Below, piece after piece: positions 36,976 through 47,305 of a stretch of 64,000 nucleotides of DNA; positions within the stretch are counted from its first letter, which is position 1; each line of letters opens with the position of its first letter. The translations under genes were made by a program, and so were the position numbers. This DNA comes from Pseudolysinimonas kribbensis (GTDB lineage Bacteria; Actinomycetota; Actinomycetes; Actinomycetales; Microbacteriaceae), in assembly GCF_030161895.1 (NCBI RefSeq), contig NZ_BSVB01000001.1, forward strand, positions 2,666,001 through 2,730,000. Reading direction: 5' to 3'. A model generated the notes under the pieces. The model worked only from the letters and a program-made list of their open reading frames with translations. It did not search any database and was not told the DNA's origin.

Positions 36976-37619
36976 GTCAGGTCCTTTCCGATGGCCGTCG
37001 CGACGGTCGCGAACTCGGCGTCGGTCGCGGTCGACCCGGTGAGCACGATGGTCGAGCGGCCGGATGCCGCCACGAGCGCATAGTCGACGTCGCCGCCCGC
37101 CTCGCGGTGGTCGTAGACGCGCCAGCTCAGGCCGCCGTACCGGTGCGACCCGGTCGGTTGCAGCTTGCCGACCTGGTCGGCCGTCCAGGTGGCGTCGGCG
37201 TCGATGCCCTGCACGACGCCGACGTAGCGTGATGCCGGGCTGATGAGGCCGATCTGCCAGCTGGCGACCTGATCGCTCGGCTGGTCGAGCTCCGCGCGGT
37301 TCGCCCACCATTTCGCGGGCAGCACCGGCGCGGTCAGCGGCGTCGAGACGGCGGACTGCGCCTGCGCGGCGGTCTGCGGGTAGTCGACCCGGTTGGCGTC
37401 GGCGCCCGGGCCGGGCCGCACGACGACGAGCACGAGCACCACGACGACCGCGAGCGACGCGCCGATGGCGATCACGAGGTTGATGAGGGTCTGGTTCGCC
37501 CGATGCCGCCGGCTCGAGTCGGCGCGGCGATCGGCGAGCTCCTCCGGCGTCTCCGGACGACCGAGCTCGGCGACGATCGGCCGCCCCTGCTCGTCGGTCG
37601 CGCGGAACCGGGGGCTCAC
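36972..37619 (-). CDS. DUF4245 membrane-anchored protein
   Basis: 215 residues. A cytosolic N-terminus of about 45 residues, one membrane helix ([23 protein letters not shown]) and an extracytoplasmic domain ([37 protein letters not shown]). DUF4245 occurs in actinobacteria beside xseB and fumarase; role unknown. The GTG at 37619 overlaps the xseB stop. Confidence 0.85.
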   Translation of the reverse strand: MSPRFRATDEQGRPIVAELGRPETPEELADRRADSSRRHRANQTLINLVIAIGASLAVVVVLVLVVVRPGPGADANRVDYPQTAAQAQSAVSTPLTAPVLPAKWWANRAELDQPSDQVASWQIGLISPASRYVGVVQGIDADATWTADQVGKLQPTGSHRYGGLSWRVYDHREAGGDVDYALVAASGRSTIVLTGSTATDAEFATVATAIGKDLT

Positions 37620-37876
37620 GAGTCGGTGCCCGGCAGGCCCTGATCGCCGCCCGAGCCGCCGCTCGCGGCCGCCGTGCGCGCGGCGTCGAGCCGCTGCTTC
37701 GCGCCGAGCAGCCACTCCTCGCACCGGCGGGCGAGCGCCTCGCCGCGCTCCCACAGCGCGAGCGACTCCTCGAGGGTCGCCGAGCCCTGCTCGAGGTCGG
37801 TCACGACCCGCACGAGCTCGTCGCGCGCCTGCTCGTAGCTGAGGTCGGCGACGTCGGTCGGGGCGGTGTCGGACAC
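37616..37876 (-). CDS. xseB: Exodeoxyribonuclease VII small subunit
   Basis: 86 residues. [20 protein letters not shown] and [19 protein letters not shown] are the two conserved helices. It partners XseA, encoded 10 bp upstream. The start is GTG 37876; a -10 box TAGACT (minus strand, 37889-37884) lies 7 nt before it and shares its first three bases with the xseA stop codon. Confidence 0.93.
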   Translation of the reverse strand: MSDTAPTDVADLSYEQARDELVRVVTDLEQGSATLEESLALWERGEALARRCEEWLLGAKQRLDAARTAAASGGSGGDQGLPGTDS

Positions 37877-37886
37877 GGCCGTCAGT

Positions 37887-39152
37887 CTAACCGCGGGCCC
37901 CTGACGAGGCGCCGGGGGCGCTGACCGTCGTGGACACCTCGCCGTCGGCCAGGGTGAGGAGGAGCGCATCGCCGGTCGCGGCATCCGTCGCCGAGCGCAG
38001 GATGCGACCGTCCGCCCGGTGCGCGATGGCGTACCCGCGCTCCAGGGTGCGCCGCGGCGAGAGCGCGCGCTGACCGCGCAGCTCGCCGACTCTCCGCTCG
38101 TGCCGGTCGACGCAGTGGTCCATGAGCTCGGAGCCGCGCGCGATCCACCGCGTGAGCTCCTCGGCGCGGGCGTCGACCAGCCAGCCCGAGTCGGCGAGCG
38201 CCGGCCGGCTCCGGATGACGGCGATCCGGTCGATCTCCCCGGTCACGAGGGCGGTGACGCGACCGGTGATCCGGGCGCGCGCCTGCTGCACGCGGGCGAG
38301 CTCCTCCGCGACGTCCGGCACCACCCGCTTGGCGGCGTCGGTGGGGGTCGAGGCGCGCAGATCCGCGATCTCGTCGAGCAGCGGCCGGTCGGCCTCGTGC
38401 CCGATCGCGCTCACGAGCGGGGTGACGCAGGCGGCCGCGGTGCGCAGCAGGGTGTCGTCGCTGAACGGCAGCAGGTTCTGGAAGTCGCCGCCGCCGCGGG
38501 CGACGATGATGACGTCGACCTGGGGATCGGCATCCAGCTCCCGGATGCCCGCCGCGACGTCGGCGGCCGCCCGGTCTCCCTGCACGGCCGCGTACCGGAG
38601 CCGGAAGCGCACCTCCGGCCAGCGCAGCTGCGCGTTGCGCACGACGTCCTTCTCGGCGTCGGAGTCCTTGCCCGTGATGAGACCGATGCAGCCGGGCAGG
38701 AAGGGCAGCCGCACCTTGCGATCCGGATCGAACAGCCCCTCCTCGGCGAGCTGCCGGCGCAGGCGCTCGAGGCGCTCGAGCATGTCGCCGAGGCCGAGGT
38801 GGCGCAGCTGGTACACCTGCATCGACAGCGTGCCGCCCTTGAGCCAGTAGTCGGGCTTGACGAGCGCGACCACCCGGTCGCCCTGCCGGAACTCCTCCGT
38901 GAAGCGCGCCCGCGTCGACGACCAGATCCGCAGGTCGAGCGTGACGTCCTGCTCGAGGTCGCGGAGCTTCGCGTAGACGTTCCCCGCGCGCTCGCCCCAC
39001 TGCGTGAGCTCGCCCTCGACCCAGACCGTGCCGAGCCGGTCGATGTAGCCCTTGAGCTTGCCGGCGAGCACGCTGACCGGCCACGGCGCCTCCGGCGTCG
39101 CGGGGACGGAACCGTCGGCCGGTGCCGCGCCGGAGGTCGTGCTGTCGCTCAT
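37887..39152 (-). CDS. xseA: Exodeoxyribonuclease VII large subunit
   Basis: 421 residues. The N-terminal OB fold includes [20 protein letters not shown]; the catalytic domain includes [39 protein letters not shown] and [20 protein letters not shown]. It degrades single-stranded DNA into oligonucleotides with XseB. The ATG at 39152 is preceded by the leaderless box TAGCGT (39165-39160, minus strand), 7 nt away. Confidence 0.95.
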   Translation of the reverse strand: MSDSTTSGAAPADGSVPATPEAPWPVSVLAGKLKGYIDRLGTVWVEGELTQWGERAGNVYAKLRDLEQDVTLDLRIWSSTRARFTEEFRQGDRVVALVKPDYWLKGGTLSMQVYQLRHLGLGDMLERLERLRRQLAEEGLFDPDRKVRLPFLPGCIGLITGKDSDAEKDVVRNAQLRWPEVRFRLRYAAVQGDRAAADVAAGIRELDADPQVDVIIVARGGGDFQNLLPFSDDTLLRTAAACVTPLVSAIGHEADRPLLDEIADLRASTPTDAAKRVVPDVAEELARVQQARARITGRVTALVTGEIDRIAVIRSRPALADSGWLVDARAEELTRWIARGSELMDHCVDRHERRVGELRGQRALSPRRTLERGYAIAHRADGRILRSATDAATGDALLLTLADGEVSTTVSAPGASSGARG

Positions 39153-39157
39153 CCCGG

Positions 39158-40233
39158 TCACGCTATCCGCAGCCCGAGCCACGCGGCGAACCCATCGAGC
39201 TCGTCGTGGACGGCCTCGGTCATCGACGCGGTGAAGGGCTCGTCCTCGTGCACGGCGTTCACGACGAACTCGCCGGATGCCCGGTCGGCCCGCGCGTCGA
39301 CCTTGCCCACGAGCCGCTCCTCGTGCAGCACCGCGAGCGCGAAGGGACCCCAGCGCCGCCGGGACGCCGGCTTGTACATGTCGACGCCGTACTCGAATCC
39401 CCACAGCGCCTCCGCGCGGGTGCGGTCGAAGACCAGCCGGTCGAAGGGGAGAGGATCGCGGTGCGCCCCGCGAACGGCTCGTGAGCGCTCGCGAGGGCCT
39501 CGGCATCCACGCGCCACCGTCCGGGCACGCCCTCGATCTCCACCGGCTCGCCGACGGTGGGCATCGTGTGCAGCTCGCCCGGCGCGCTCGTGACGCTGTC
39601 CCGGATGACGCCGCTCGCCCGCAGCACCTGCTCGGCCCGGCGGCGGCGCGCCTCGTCCCACGGCACCTCGACCGCGTCCGCGGGGTAGACGCGCTCGGCG
39701 AGGTCCCACACGCGGAACCGCCCGACCCGGCCCACCACGGCGAGATCGCCGGTCATGTGCATGATGTCGAGCATCGTGGTGACGTTGCGGTCCTGGGTCC
39801 AGCCGCTGGACTCCCACGGCACGATCGCCTCGTCGGGGATCTCGCGCGACGTCAGCGGACCCTCGTCGGCGATCCGGTCCAGGATGCCCTGCCGGAACGC
39901 CGCGTTCGCGTCGACCCAGCGCCGCCCGCCGTCGCGGTCGAGCCAGGTGCGCATCCCGGCGAGGAACAGCGGCAGGTCCTCCATGGGATGCAGCAGCCAG
40001 CCGCGCTCGAACAGGCGGCCGTCGGTGAGGGCGCGCTCCAGGTGCACCGGCCGGTGCGACGGACCGAGCCGCGTGTAGGCGATGTGGTCGGCCGACGGGC
40101 ACAGGATCGAGGTGAGCTCGACCCGCAGCGAGACCAGCTCGCGCACCATGGCCACGGCATCCGGGGGCCGATGCTCGTCGAGCCCCGCCGCGCGCACCGC
40201 GATCCGCCGCGCCGTCTCCCGGTCCAACCTCAC
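39158..40233 (-). CDS. YcaQ-like winged-helix protein (second copy; frameshifted here)
   Basis: About 358 residues, clearly diverged from the 22991-24181 relative but with the same HTH_42 blocks (LVSLRVELTSILCPSADHIAYTRLG in two parts, then RTAILSPFDRLVFDRTRAEALWGFEY). The frame is lost at GGGG 39446-39449. The start is GTG 40233 with leaderless box TAGGGT (40245-40240) 6 nt away. The stop codon lies inside the xseA promoter. DNA repair is possible. Confidence 0.82.
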
Positions 40234-40270
40234 GTTCGCACCCTAGACGGGACGCCCGACTGACCGATTT

Positions 40271-40309
40271 TGACCACTCTGCGTCGAGGCGAGCTGCACA
40301 AAGTGGTCA
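40271..40309. repeat. Hairpin-forming palindrome in the divergent ycaQ-like/ispH promoter region
   Basis: TGACCACT (40271-40278) and AGTGGTCA (40302-40309) form a perfect 8-bp inverted repeat with a 23-nt interior. It lies between two divergent genes, so it is not at the 3' end of either. It could be an operator, a dispersed palindrome or a remnant element. Confidence 0.45.
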
Positions 40310-40356
40310 TTCGCGCCGCCCAGCCCGGGCACGGGGCGCCTCCGTAGAATTCAGGG

Positions 40357-41427
40357 GTGTCCGGCATCACCAACGGGGTCCTCCCGATTGCCTCGCCGCG
40401 CGTGCGTCCCGCGCGCGGGCGACTGCGCGACGAACCCGTCGCCGGCGCCAAGCGCGTGCTGCTCGCCGCGCCGCGCGGATACTGCGCCGGGGTCGACCGC
40501 GCGGTCGTCGCCGTCGAGAAGGCGCTCGAGCACTTCGGCGAGCCGGTCTACGTGCGCAAGCAGATCGTCCACAACGTCCACGTCGTGAGCGAGCTCGAGC
40601 AGCGCGGCGCGATCTTCGTCGACGAGGTCGACGAGGTGCCGGAGGGCGCGCACCTCGTGTTCAGCGCGCACGGCGTGAGCCCCGCCGTCGTCGCCGGCGC
40701 CGCGGCCCGCGGCCTGCAGGCGATCGACGCCACCTGCCCGCTCGTGACCAAGGTGCACCGGGAGGCGACCCGGTTCGCCGGGCAGGGCCGCCAGATCCTG
40801 CTCATCGGCCACGCCGGCCACGAGGAGGTCGAGGGCACGATGGGCCAGGCACCCGAGCGCACGATCCTCGTGAACTCGCCCGCCGACGTCGACCTCCTCG
40901 AGGTCGACGACCCCGAGAACCTGGTCTGGATCTCGCAGACCACGCTCAGCGTGGACGAGACGATGGAGACCGTGCGGCGCCTGCGCGAGCGCTTCCCGCA
41001 CCTGCAGGACCCGCCCTCCGACGACATCTGCTACGCCACCCAGAACCGCCAGGTCGCCATCAAGAAGGTCGCGCCGGATGCCGACCTCGTCATCGTCGTC
41101 GGCTCGGCCAACAGCTCCAACAGCGTCCGGCTCGTCGAGGTCGCGCTCGAGCGCGGCGCGAGGACCGCGCACCGCATCGACTACGCCGACGAGATCCAGC
41201 AGGCCTGGCTCGACGGCGTGCGCACGGTCGGGGTGTCCAGCGGCGCGAGCGTGCCGGAGGTGCTCGTGCAGGAGGTGCTCGAGCAGCTCGCCGATGCCGG
41301 CTACCGCGACATCGAGGAGGTCCGCACCGCGGAGGAGGACCTGATGTTCTCGCTGCCGAAGGAGCTGCGTCACGACACGAGCGGCACGGCGGACGAGCGT
41401 GCACTCGGCGGGCGGGTTCGCGCATGA
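40357..41427 (+). CDS. ispH: 4-hydroxy-3-methylbut-2-enyl diphosphate reductase
   Basis: 356 residues. Last enzyme of the MEP isoprenoid pathway. The three [4Fe-4S] cysteines are in [23 protein letters not shown] and [18 protein letters not shown] and [10 protein letters not shown] are further family blocks. The GTG at 40357 lies 6 nt behind the -10 box TAGAAT (40345-40350). The stop overlaps the next ATG by 4 bp. Confidence 0.96.
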   Translation: MSGITNGVLPIASPRVRPARGRLRDEPVAGAKRVLLAAPRGYCAGVDRAVVAVEKALEHFGEPVYVRKQIVHNVHVVSELEQRGAIFVDEVDEVPEGAHLVFSAHGVSPAVVAGAAARGLQAIDATCPLVTKVHREATRFAGQGRQILLIGHAGHEEVEGTMGQAPERTILVNSPADVDLLEVDDPENLVWISQTTLSVDETMETVRRLRERFPHLQDPPSDDICYATQNRQVAIKKVAPDADLVIVVGSANSSNSVRLVEVALERGARTAHRIDYADEIQQAWLDGVRTVGVSSGASVPEVLVQEVLEQLADAGYRDIEEVRTAEEDLMFSLPKELRHDTSGTADERALGGRVRA

Positions 41428-42001
41428 GTGCCGACGCCGCCCCCGCGCCCGACCCGCACGCGCCGGATTCCGAGGCGGAGCGCCGCCGCCGGCAGGCGCC
41501 CCGGTACGGCGAGTACGCCACGCCCGAGGAGGTGGCCGCGCTCCGGGGTCCGGATGCCGCCCCTCCCGCCCCGGCCCTCCCGCCGCCCCCGCCCACCGGG
41601 CGTGCGATCCCGGGCCCCCTCCGCCCGGCCACACGCGCGCGGCCGGATGGGACGGCATCGCCACGATCGCGCTGCTCGCCTTCGGCGCGTACAACGTCGT
41701 GGCCGGCATCGTGAGCTTCCTCGACATGCCCGGCCTGATCGCCGAAGCGGCTCGCTCCGCGGGCGTGGACGACATCCGGGCGCCCGCGCCCGCGCAGGGC
41801 ATCGGGTACGGCCTGGTCGGCGTCTGGGCGGTGCTGTTCGTCGTCGCGATCGTCTGGTCGATGCAGCGCCTGCGGCACGGCCGGACCGCGTTCTGGGTGC
41901 CGCTGCTCGTCGGCGTCGTCGCGCTCTCGATCGCCTCGATCACATGCCTGATCGTGTTGAGCGCCGCCACGGGCTTCGATGTGCCCCAGAATCGGGGCTG
42001 A
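41424..42001 (+). CDS. DUF6264-like proline-rich membrane protein (frameshifted here)
   Basis: About 192 residues. A charged, proline-rich cytosolic N-terminus ([33 protein letters not shown]) is followed by three membrane segments ([55 protein letters not shown]). The frame breaks at the C run 41615-41619; one C restores [17 protein letters not shown]. Often found after ispH in Microbacteriaceae (from memory). Function unknown. Confidence 0.72.
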
Positions 42002-42034
42002 GCAGCCCATTCGGCGCAGGGGAGCGGAGGCGGC

Positions 42035-43269
42035 ATGAGGGTGCGCGTCCTGCCCCGCGACATCGCCGGCGGCATCATCACCGGCACGATCGCCATGATG
42101 GGCTGGGCCATCGGCGCGACCACGATCGTCGTGACGGTGCCGATGCTCATCGAGACCCTCGTGCGCCGGGGCCGGGCCGACGAGCTGCCGCTGCCGCTCG
42201 TCATGCTCGCGGTGCTGCTGGCGGGCATCGCGCTCGTCGCGCGATGGCAACGGCGCTGGACGGTGCTGACGTACCTCGCCCTCGGCGCGGTCGCTAGCAC
42301 CGTTTACGAGCTGGCGTTGCTGCACGGCGACCCCGGCATCCTGCGGGACGCGCTCTTCGTGCTGAACCGCCCGACGCTGGCGCTCGTCGCGGTCGGCGTC
42401 ACGGCGACCTCGCCGCTGGTCGGCATGGCGTGGGTCCTGCTCGGCTACGCGGTGGCCGGCGGCGTCGCGCTCGCCGTGGCGGTCCTCGGGCAGGTGCCCT
42501 TCGATCCGGGTCTCGGGCCGACGATGGTCGTCGTGGTCGCCGCCGTCGGCTACGCGACGTTCGGCGCGATCCAGGCGACCCAGCGCCGCCGACTGCCCAA
42601 CTTCGACGAGCTCGAACGCGAGACGCGCCGGATGGCGCTGGGCGACGACCTCGCCCGGCGCACGACCGCCATGGTCCACGACACGGTGCTGAACGACCTC
42701 GCGATCGTCATGAACGCTCCCGACCGTCTGGATCCCCGAGCCCGCGAGCGGCTGCGCGTCGACCTCGCCGCGCTGCGCAGCGGTGAGTGGCTCTCGGCCG
42801 GCGAGAGTCTGCCGTCGGTCGACCGGCAGGATGCCGGCCTGCGCAACGAGCTGTCGGTGCTCGTGAGCGAATTCCAGTGGCGGGGCCTGACGGTGCAGGT
42901 CACCGGATCGACGATGGGCGTCTACCGGTTCCGCCCCGAGGCGGCGCGGGCGCTGGTCGCGAGCGTGCGCGCGTGCTTCGAGAACGTGCTGCGGCACGCG
43001 GGCGCCACGGTCGCCGAGCTCGAGCTGGTGGAGGGCCCCGACGCGCTCACCGTCATGGTGACCGACCAGGGGCACGGGTTCGACCCCGGTGAGGTGCCGC
43101 CCGACCGGCTGGGCCTGCGGATGTCGGTCGAGCACCGCCTGGCGGCGGTCGGCGGCACGGCCCGCGTCTGGTCGGCGCCGGGGAGGGCACCTCGGTGCTG
43201 CTGACCATCCCGATCGAGGCCGTGCTCTCGCCGCAGCCGGAGTCGTCGCACCGAGGGGACGTGCGATGA
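42035..43269 (+). CDS. Membrane sensor histidine kinase, DesK-like (frameshifted here)
   Basis: About 411 residues. Several membrane helices (about 12-35, 52-70, 75-90, 105-150) precede a cytosolic kinase core with phosphoacceptor His in TAMVHDTVLNDLAIV and an ATP site VTDQGHGFDPGEV with DRLGLRMSVEHRL. The frame is lost at GGGG 43180-43183; one G restores VWSAPGEGTSVLLTIPIE and TGA at 43269. No response regulator is encoded nearby. The stop overlaps the next ATG. Confidence 0.8.
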
Positions 43270-44402
43270 CGCTGCTCGAACGCCCCCGCGGCACCCTCTC
43301 CGCCCAGCAGGTCGACCCGCTCAGCTGGGTCTCCGGTCCGTTCGTCCCGCTGGTGCTCGGGCTGCTGGTGCTCGCCTATGGGTCCGTGATGGGGGCCATC
43401 ACCCTGCCCGACGTGCGGCATCCCGGGGCCCAGTTCGTCGCGGCGGGCATCTGCGCGGCCGCGTGCCTCTTCGTGCACCTGGCGACCCGTCCGATGCGAC
43501 CGCAGATCGGCTGGGCCGCGGGGGTGATCGCGATGCTCATCGCCGCGTCGGGGCTCGTGCTCTCGGCTCTCGGATATGTCGGGGCGCGGTTCACGATCGA
43601 GACGTGGTGGGCGCCGATCGGGGTCGCGATGGTCATCGCGTCGCTCGCGCCCTACCTCTCCGTGCGCCGCATCCTCGCGCTCGGTCTCGGTGCGACGATC
43701 GTGGGCACCCCGTTCGCCTATCTCGCGATCGCGCCGCAGGTGCCGCTGTGGGGTCCGGTGTCGATCGCGCTCATGATCGCGGGACCGCAGCTGCTGGGCG
43801 TGGCCGGCGCCGCGACCTTCTCGGCGGTCGTGGTGCACCGGATGGTGCCGATGCTCGAGCGGCGCTCGCAGTTGCTCGTCTCGCTCGACGCGGCCCGCAG
43901 CGAGGATGTCGAACGCGCCGAGCGTCGCCGGCTCGCCGAGCTGAGTGCGCGGGTCGTCCCCTTCCTGGAGGGCGTCGCCGAGACGGGAGAGGTCACCCTG
44001 CGGGATCGCGGACTCGCCGGGCAACTCGCCCGCCAGCTGCGCGACGACCTCGTCGCCCGCTCGAACCTCAGCTGGCTCGACTCGGTCGCCGAGACCGAAC
44101 CGATCGTCGTGGTCGACCCGGAGCGACGGGCGAACCGGATGCGTCCGGCGCAGCGCACGGCGTTGCGCGGGCTGCTGCGTGCGATCCTCGAGACGCCCGG
44201 CGCCGACGCCGGATCGGTGCTCGTCGAGCTGCGCGGGCAGCCCGACGGCGCCACCGCGGTGGCGGTGAGCCTGGATGTCGACCTGCCCGAAGGCCGGCGC
44301 ATCATGCACCTGTCGCCCTACTACCTGACGCTGGACACGGCGGTGCGCGGACTGCGCTGGGACGACGTGCGCCACCTTCGTTTCGAGGTGCCGCCGGAAT
44401 GA
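43266..44402 (+). CDS. Membrane protein resembling a degenerate histidine kinase, unknown
   Basis: 378 residues. Several membrane helices (about 24-43, 57-70, 78-100, 108-165) are followed by a cytosolic region starting RRSQLLVSLDAARSEDVER and LAELSARVVPFLEGVAETG, laid out like the upstream kinase but with no phosphoacceptor His and no recognisable ATP-lid glycines. The 4-bp overlap with the kinase suggests a joint complex. I do not recognise a named family. Confidence 0.65.
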   Translation: MTLLERPRGTLSAQQVDPLSWVSGPFVPLVLGLLVLAYGSVMGAITLPDVRHPGAQFVAAGICAAACLFVHLATRPMRPQIGWAAGVIAMLIAASGLVLSALGYVGARFTIETWWAPIGVAMVIASLAPYLSVRRILALGLGATIVGTPFAYLAIAPQVPLWGPVSIALMIAGPQLLGVAGAATFSAVVVHRMVPMLERRSQLLVSLDAARSEDVERAERRRLAELSARVVPFLEGVAETGEVTLRDRGLAGQLARQLRDDLVARSNLSWLDSVAETEPIVVVDPERRANRMRPAQRTALRGLLRAILETPGADAGSVLVELRGQPDGATAVAVSLDVDLPEGRRIMHLSPYYLTLDTAVRGLRWDDVRHLRFEVPPE

Positions 44403-44404
44403 GG

Positions 44405-45439
<1,035 letters not shown>

Positions 45440-45470
45440 GACACTCCTTGGGCCAGAGGGGAACCCCGCG

Positions 45471-45496
45471 ATTCTACCGAGGACGCTCGATAGGCT
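45471..45496. promoter_or_regulatory. Divergent -10 boxes between fba and glpX
   Basis: TAGAAT on the minus strand (45476-45471) faces fba and TAGGCT on the plus strand (45491-45496) faces glpX. They are only 14 bp apart, so polymerases on the two promoters would compete for the same DNA. Clear -35 boxes were not found. Confidence 0.4.
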
Positions 45497-45558
45497 GATC
45501 GCGCGCGAACGCCACCTCGTCGCAGCTCCCGTTCCCTCACGATCGACAGGATGCCGAG

Positions 45559-46552
45559 ATGGCCTCGTCCGACACCGGTGCGGCGACGCACTTCCAGAAC
45601 CCCGACCGCAACCTGGCTCTCGAGCTGGTGCGCGCGACGGAGGCGGCCGCCATCCGGGCCGTCCCGTTCATCGGCCGCGGCGACAAGAACGGTGCCGACG
45701 GCGCGGCGGTCAACGCGATGCGCACGTTCCTGGCCACGGTCGAGTTCGACGGCGTGATCGTGATCGGCGAGGGCGAGAAGGACAAGGCGCCCATGCTGTT
45801 CAACGGCGAGCACGTCGGCACGGGGCACGGGCCGGCGACCGACATCGCCGTCGACCCGATCGACGGCACCTCGCTCACGGCGGCGGGACGCCAGAACGCG
45901 ATCTCGATGATCGCGGCCTCCGATCGCGGTTCGATGCTCGACGCGCACACGGTGTTCTACATGCGCAAGATCGTCACCGGACCGGAGGGCATCGGGGTCG
46001 TCGACATCCGCAAGCCGGTGGGGGAGAACATCCGCGCGCTCGCGAAGGCGAAGGGCAAGGAGGTGGGGGAGATGCTCATCGGGGTGCTCGATCGCCCGCG
46101 TCACGAGCAGCTGATCGCCGACATCCGGGCGGCCGGAGCGGGCACCCGGCTGATGCTCGACGGCGACGTCGCCGGCGGGATCAACTCGGCCAGCTACGAG
46201 GGGCGCCTCGACATGTGCGTCGGCACGGGCGGGAGCCCCGAGGGGTCGCCACGGCGTGCGCGATCAAGGCGCTCGGGGGCTGATCCAGACGGTGCTCGCG
46301 CCGAAGACCGACGAGGAGCGGCAGAAGGGGCTCGATGCCGGACTCAAGTTCGACCACGTCTACGAGGCCGATGAGCTTGTCACGAGCGACAACACGTTCT
46401 TCGTGGCGACCGGCGTGACCGACGGGATGCTCGTGCGCGGCGTGCAGCGCAAGGGCCCGATCATCCGCACCGAGAGCATCGTGCTGCGGGCGAAGTCCGG
46501 CACGATCCGTCGCATCGCGGCCGATCACCTCGCCTCGAAGTGGCTCGACTGA
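45559..46552 (+). CDS. glpX: Class II fructose-1,6-bisphosphatase (two frameshifts here)
   Basis: About 331 residues. It dephosphorylates fructose 1,6-bisphosphate in gluconeogenesis. The metal site is IGEGEKDKAPML and DIAVDPIDGTSLTAAG; LDGDVAGGINSASYEG and TGVTDGMLVRGVQ follow. Two one-base losses, at GGGG 46242-46245 and the G run 46275-46279, break GSPEGVATACAIKALGGLIQTVL; both must be restored. Pairing with fba fits central carbon metabolism. Confidence 0.92.
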
Positions 46553-46566
46553 CGCCGCCCGCACTC

Positions 46567-46623
46567 CCACTGGCCAAAAACGCCCAGTGCGCTCCGCGCG
46601 CACAGGGCGTTTTTGGCCAGTGG
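46567..46623. terminator. Strong symmetrical bidirectional terminator after glpX
   Basis: CCACTGGCCAAAAACGCCC (46567-46585) pairs perfectly over 19 bp with 46605-46623. Inside is GTGCGC-TCCGC-GCGCAC. The inner GC-rich stem is followed by TTTTT and preceded by AAAAA, so it reads as an intrinsic terminator in both directions. It insulates glpX from the TetR operon. Confidence 0.85.
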
Positions 46624-46646
46624 AGGAGGCTTCGAGGCGGAGGCGC

Positions 46647-46676
46647 TTGACTGAGTGAGTGCTCACTCACTACGGT
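46647..46676 (+). promoter_or_regulatory. Promoter and palindromic operator of the TetR-ABC exporter operon
   Basis: TTGACT (46647-46652), an 18-nt spacer, TACGGT (46671-46676) and then 6 nt to the GTG at 46683: a near-consensus leaderless promoter. The 8-bp inverted repeat TGAGTGAG-TG-CTCACTCA (46652-46669) fills the spacer, the classic site for TetR autorepression. Confidence 0.8.
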
Positions 46677-46682
46677 AGCCCG

Positions 46683-47303
46683 GTGACCCTTCCCACCGGC
46701 TTCGTCGTGGCGCGCGAACGCGCCCGGCCGTTGGCCCCGGAAGAGCGCCGAGCTGCGATCCTCGACGCCGTCATCCCGCTCCTCAAGGAGCAGGGCCGCA
46801 CTGTGTCGACGCGGCAGATGGCCGAGGCCGCGGGCATCGCCGAAGGTACCCTGTTCCGGGCCTTCGGCGACAAGGAGAGCCTCATCGCCGCCGCGATCGA
46901 GCGGTACTTCGACCCGGAGCCGTTCCGCAACCGACTGCGCGGCATCGATCCCGACGACCCGACCGAGGACAAGGTGCGGCAGTTCGTCTCGACGTTCCTG
47001 GAGCGGTTCCAGGGCGTCGTCGGCTTCATGTCGGCGATGGCGATCGAGCCGCCGCAGCCGCCGAACGGCGAGGACGTGCGCAACAGCGCCTGGTACGGCC
47101 TCATCGACCAGATCTTCCGGCCAGGCGAGCTCGCCGTGTCGAAGGAGACGTTCGCATTCTTCGTGCGCCTCGTCGCCTTCGGCAACGCGATCCCCGCCTT
47201 CACGGGCCCGCACGCCTTCACGACCGACGAGCTCTCCGACCTCATCCTCCGGGGAGTCCTCCCCGTCCCTCCCCGCACGAACCCTCCCCGCACGAAAGGC
47301 TGA
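46683..47303 (+). CDS. TetR-family regulator of the ABC exporter
   Basis: 206 residues. The helix-turn-helix is at about 25-70 (AILDAVIPLLKEQGRTVSTRQMAEAAGIAEGTLFRAF). The C-terminal drug-pocket domain has several Phe residues (FVSTFLERFQGVVGFM). GTG start at 46683, leaderless. Two bp separate it from the first ABC gene. By analogy it releases its operator when a toxic compound binds. Confidence 0.9.
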   Translation: MTLPTGFVVARERARPLAPEERRAAILDAVIPLLKEQGRTVSTRQMAEAAGIAEGTLFRAFGDKESLIAAAIERYFDPEPFRNRLRGIDPDDPTEDKVRQFVSTFLERFQGVVGFMSAMAIEPPQPPNGEDVRNSAWYGLIDQIFRPGELAVSKETFAFFVRLVAFGNAIPAFTGPHAFTTDELSDLILRGVLPVPPRTNPPRTKG

Positions 47304-47305
47304 CC

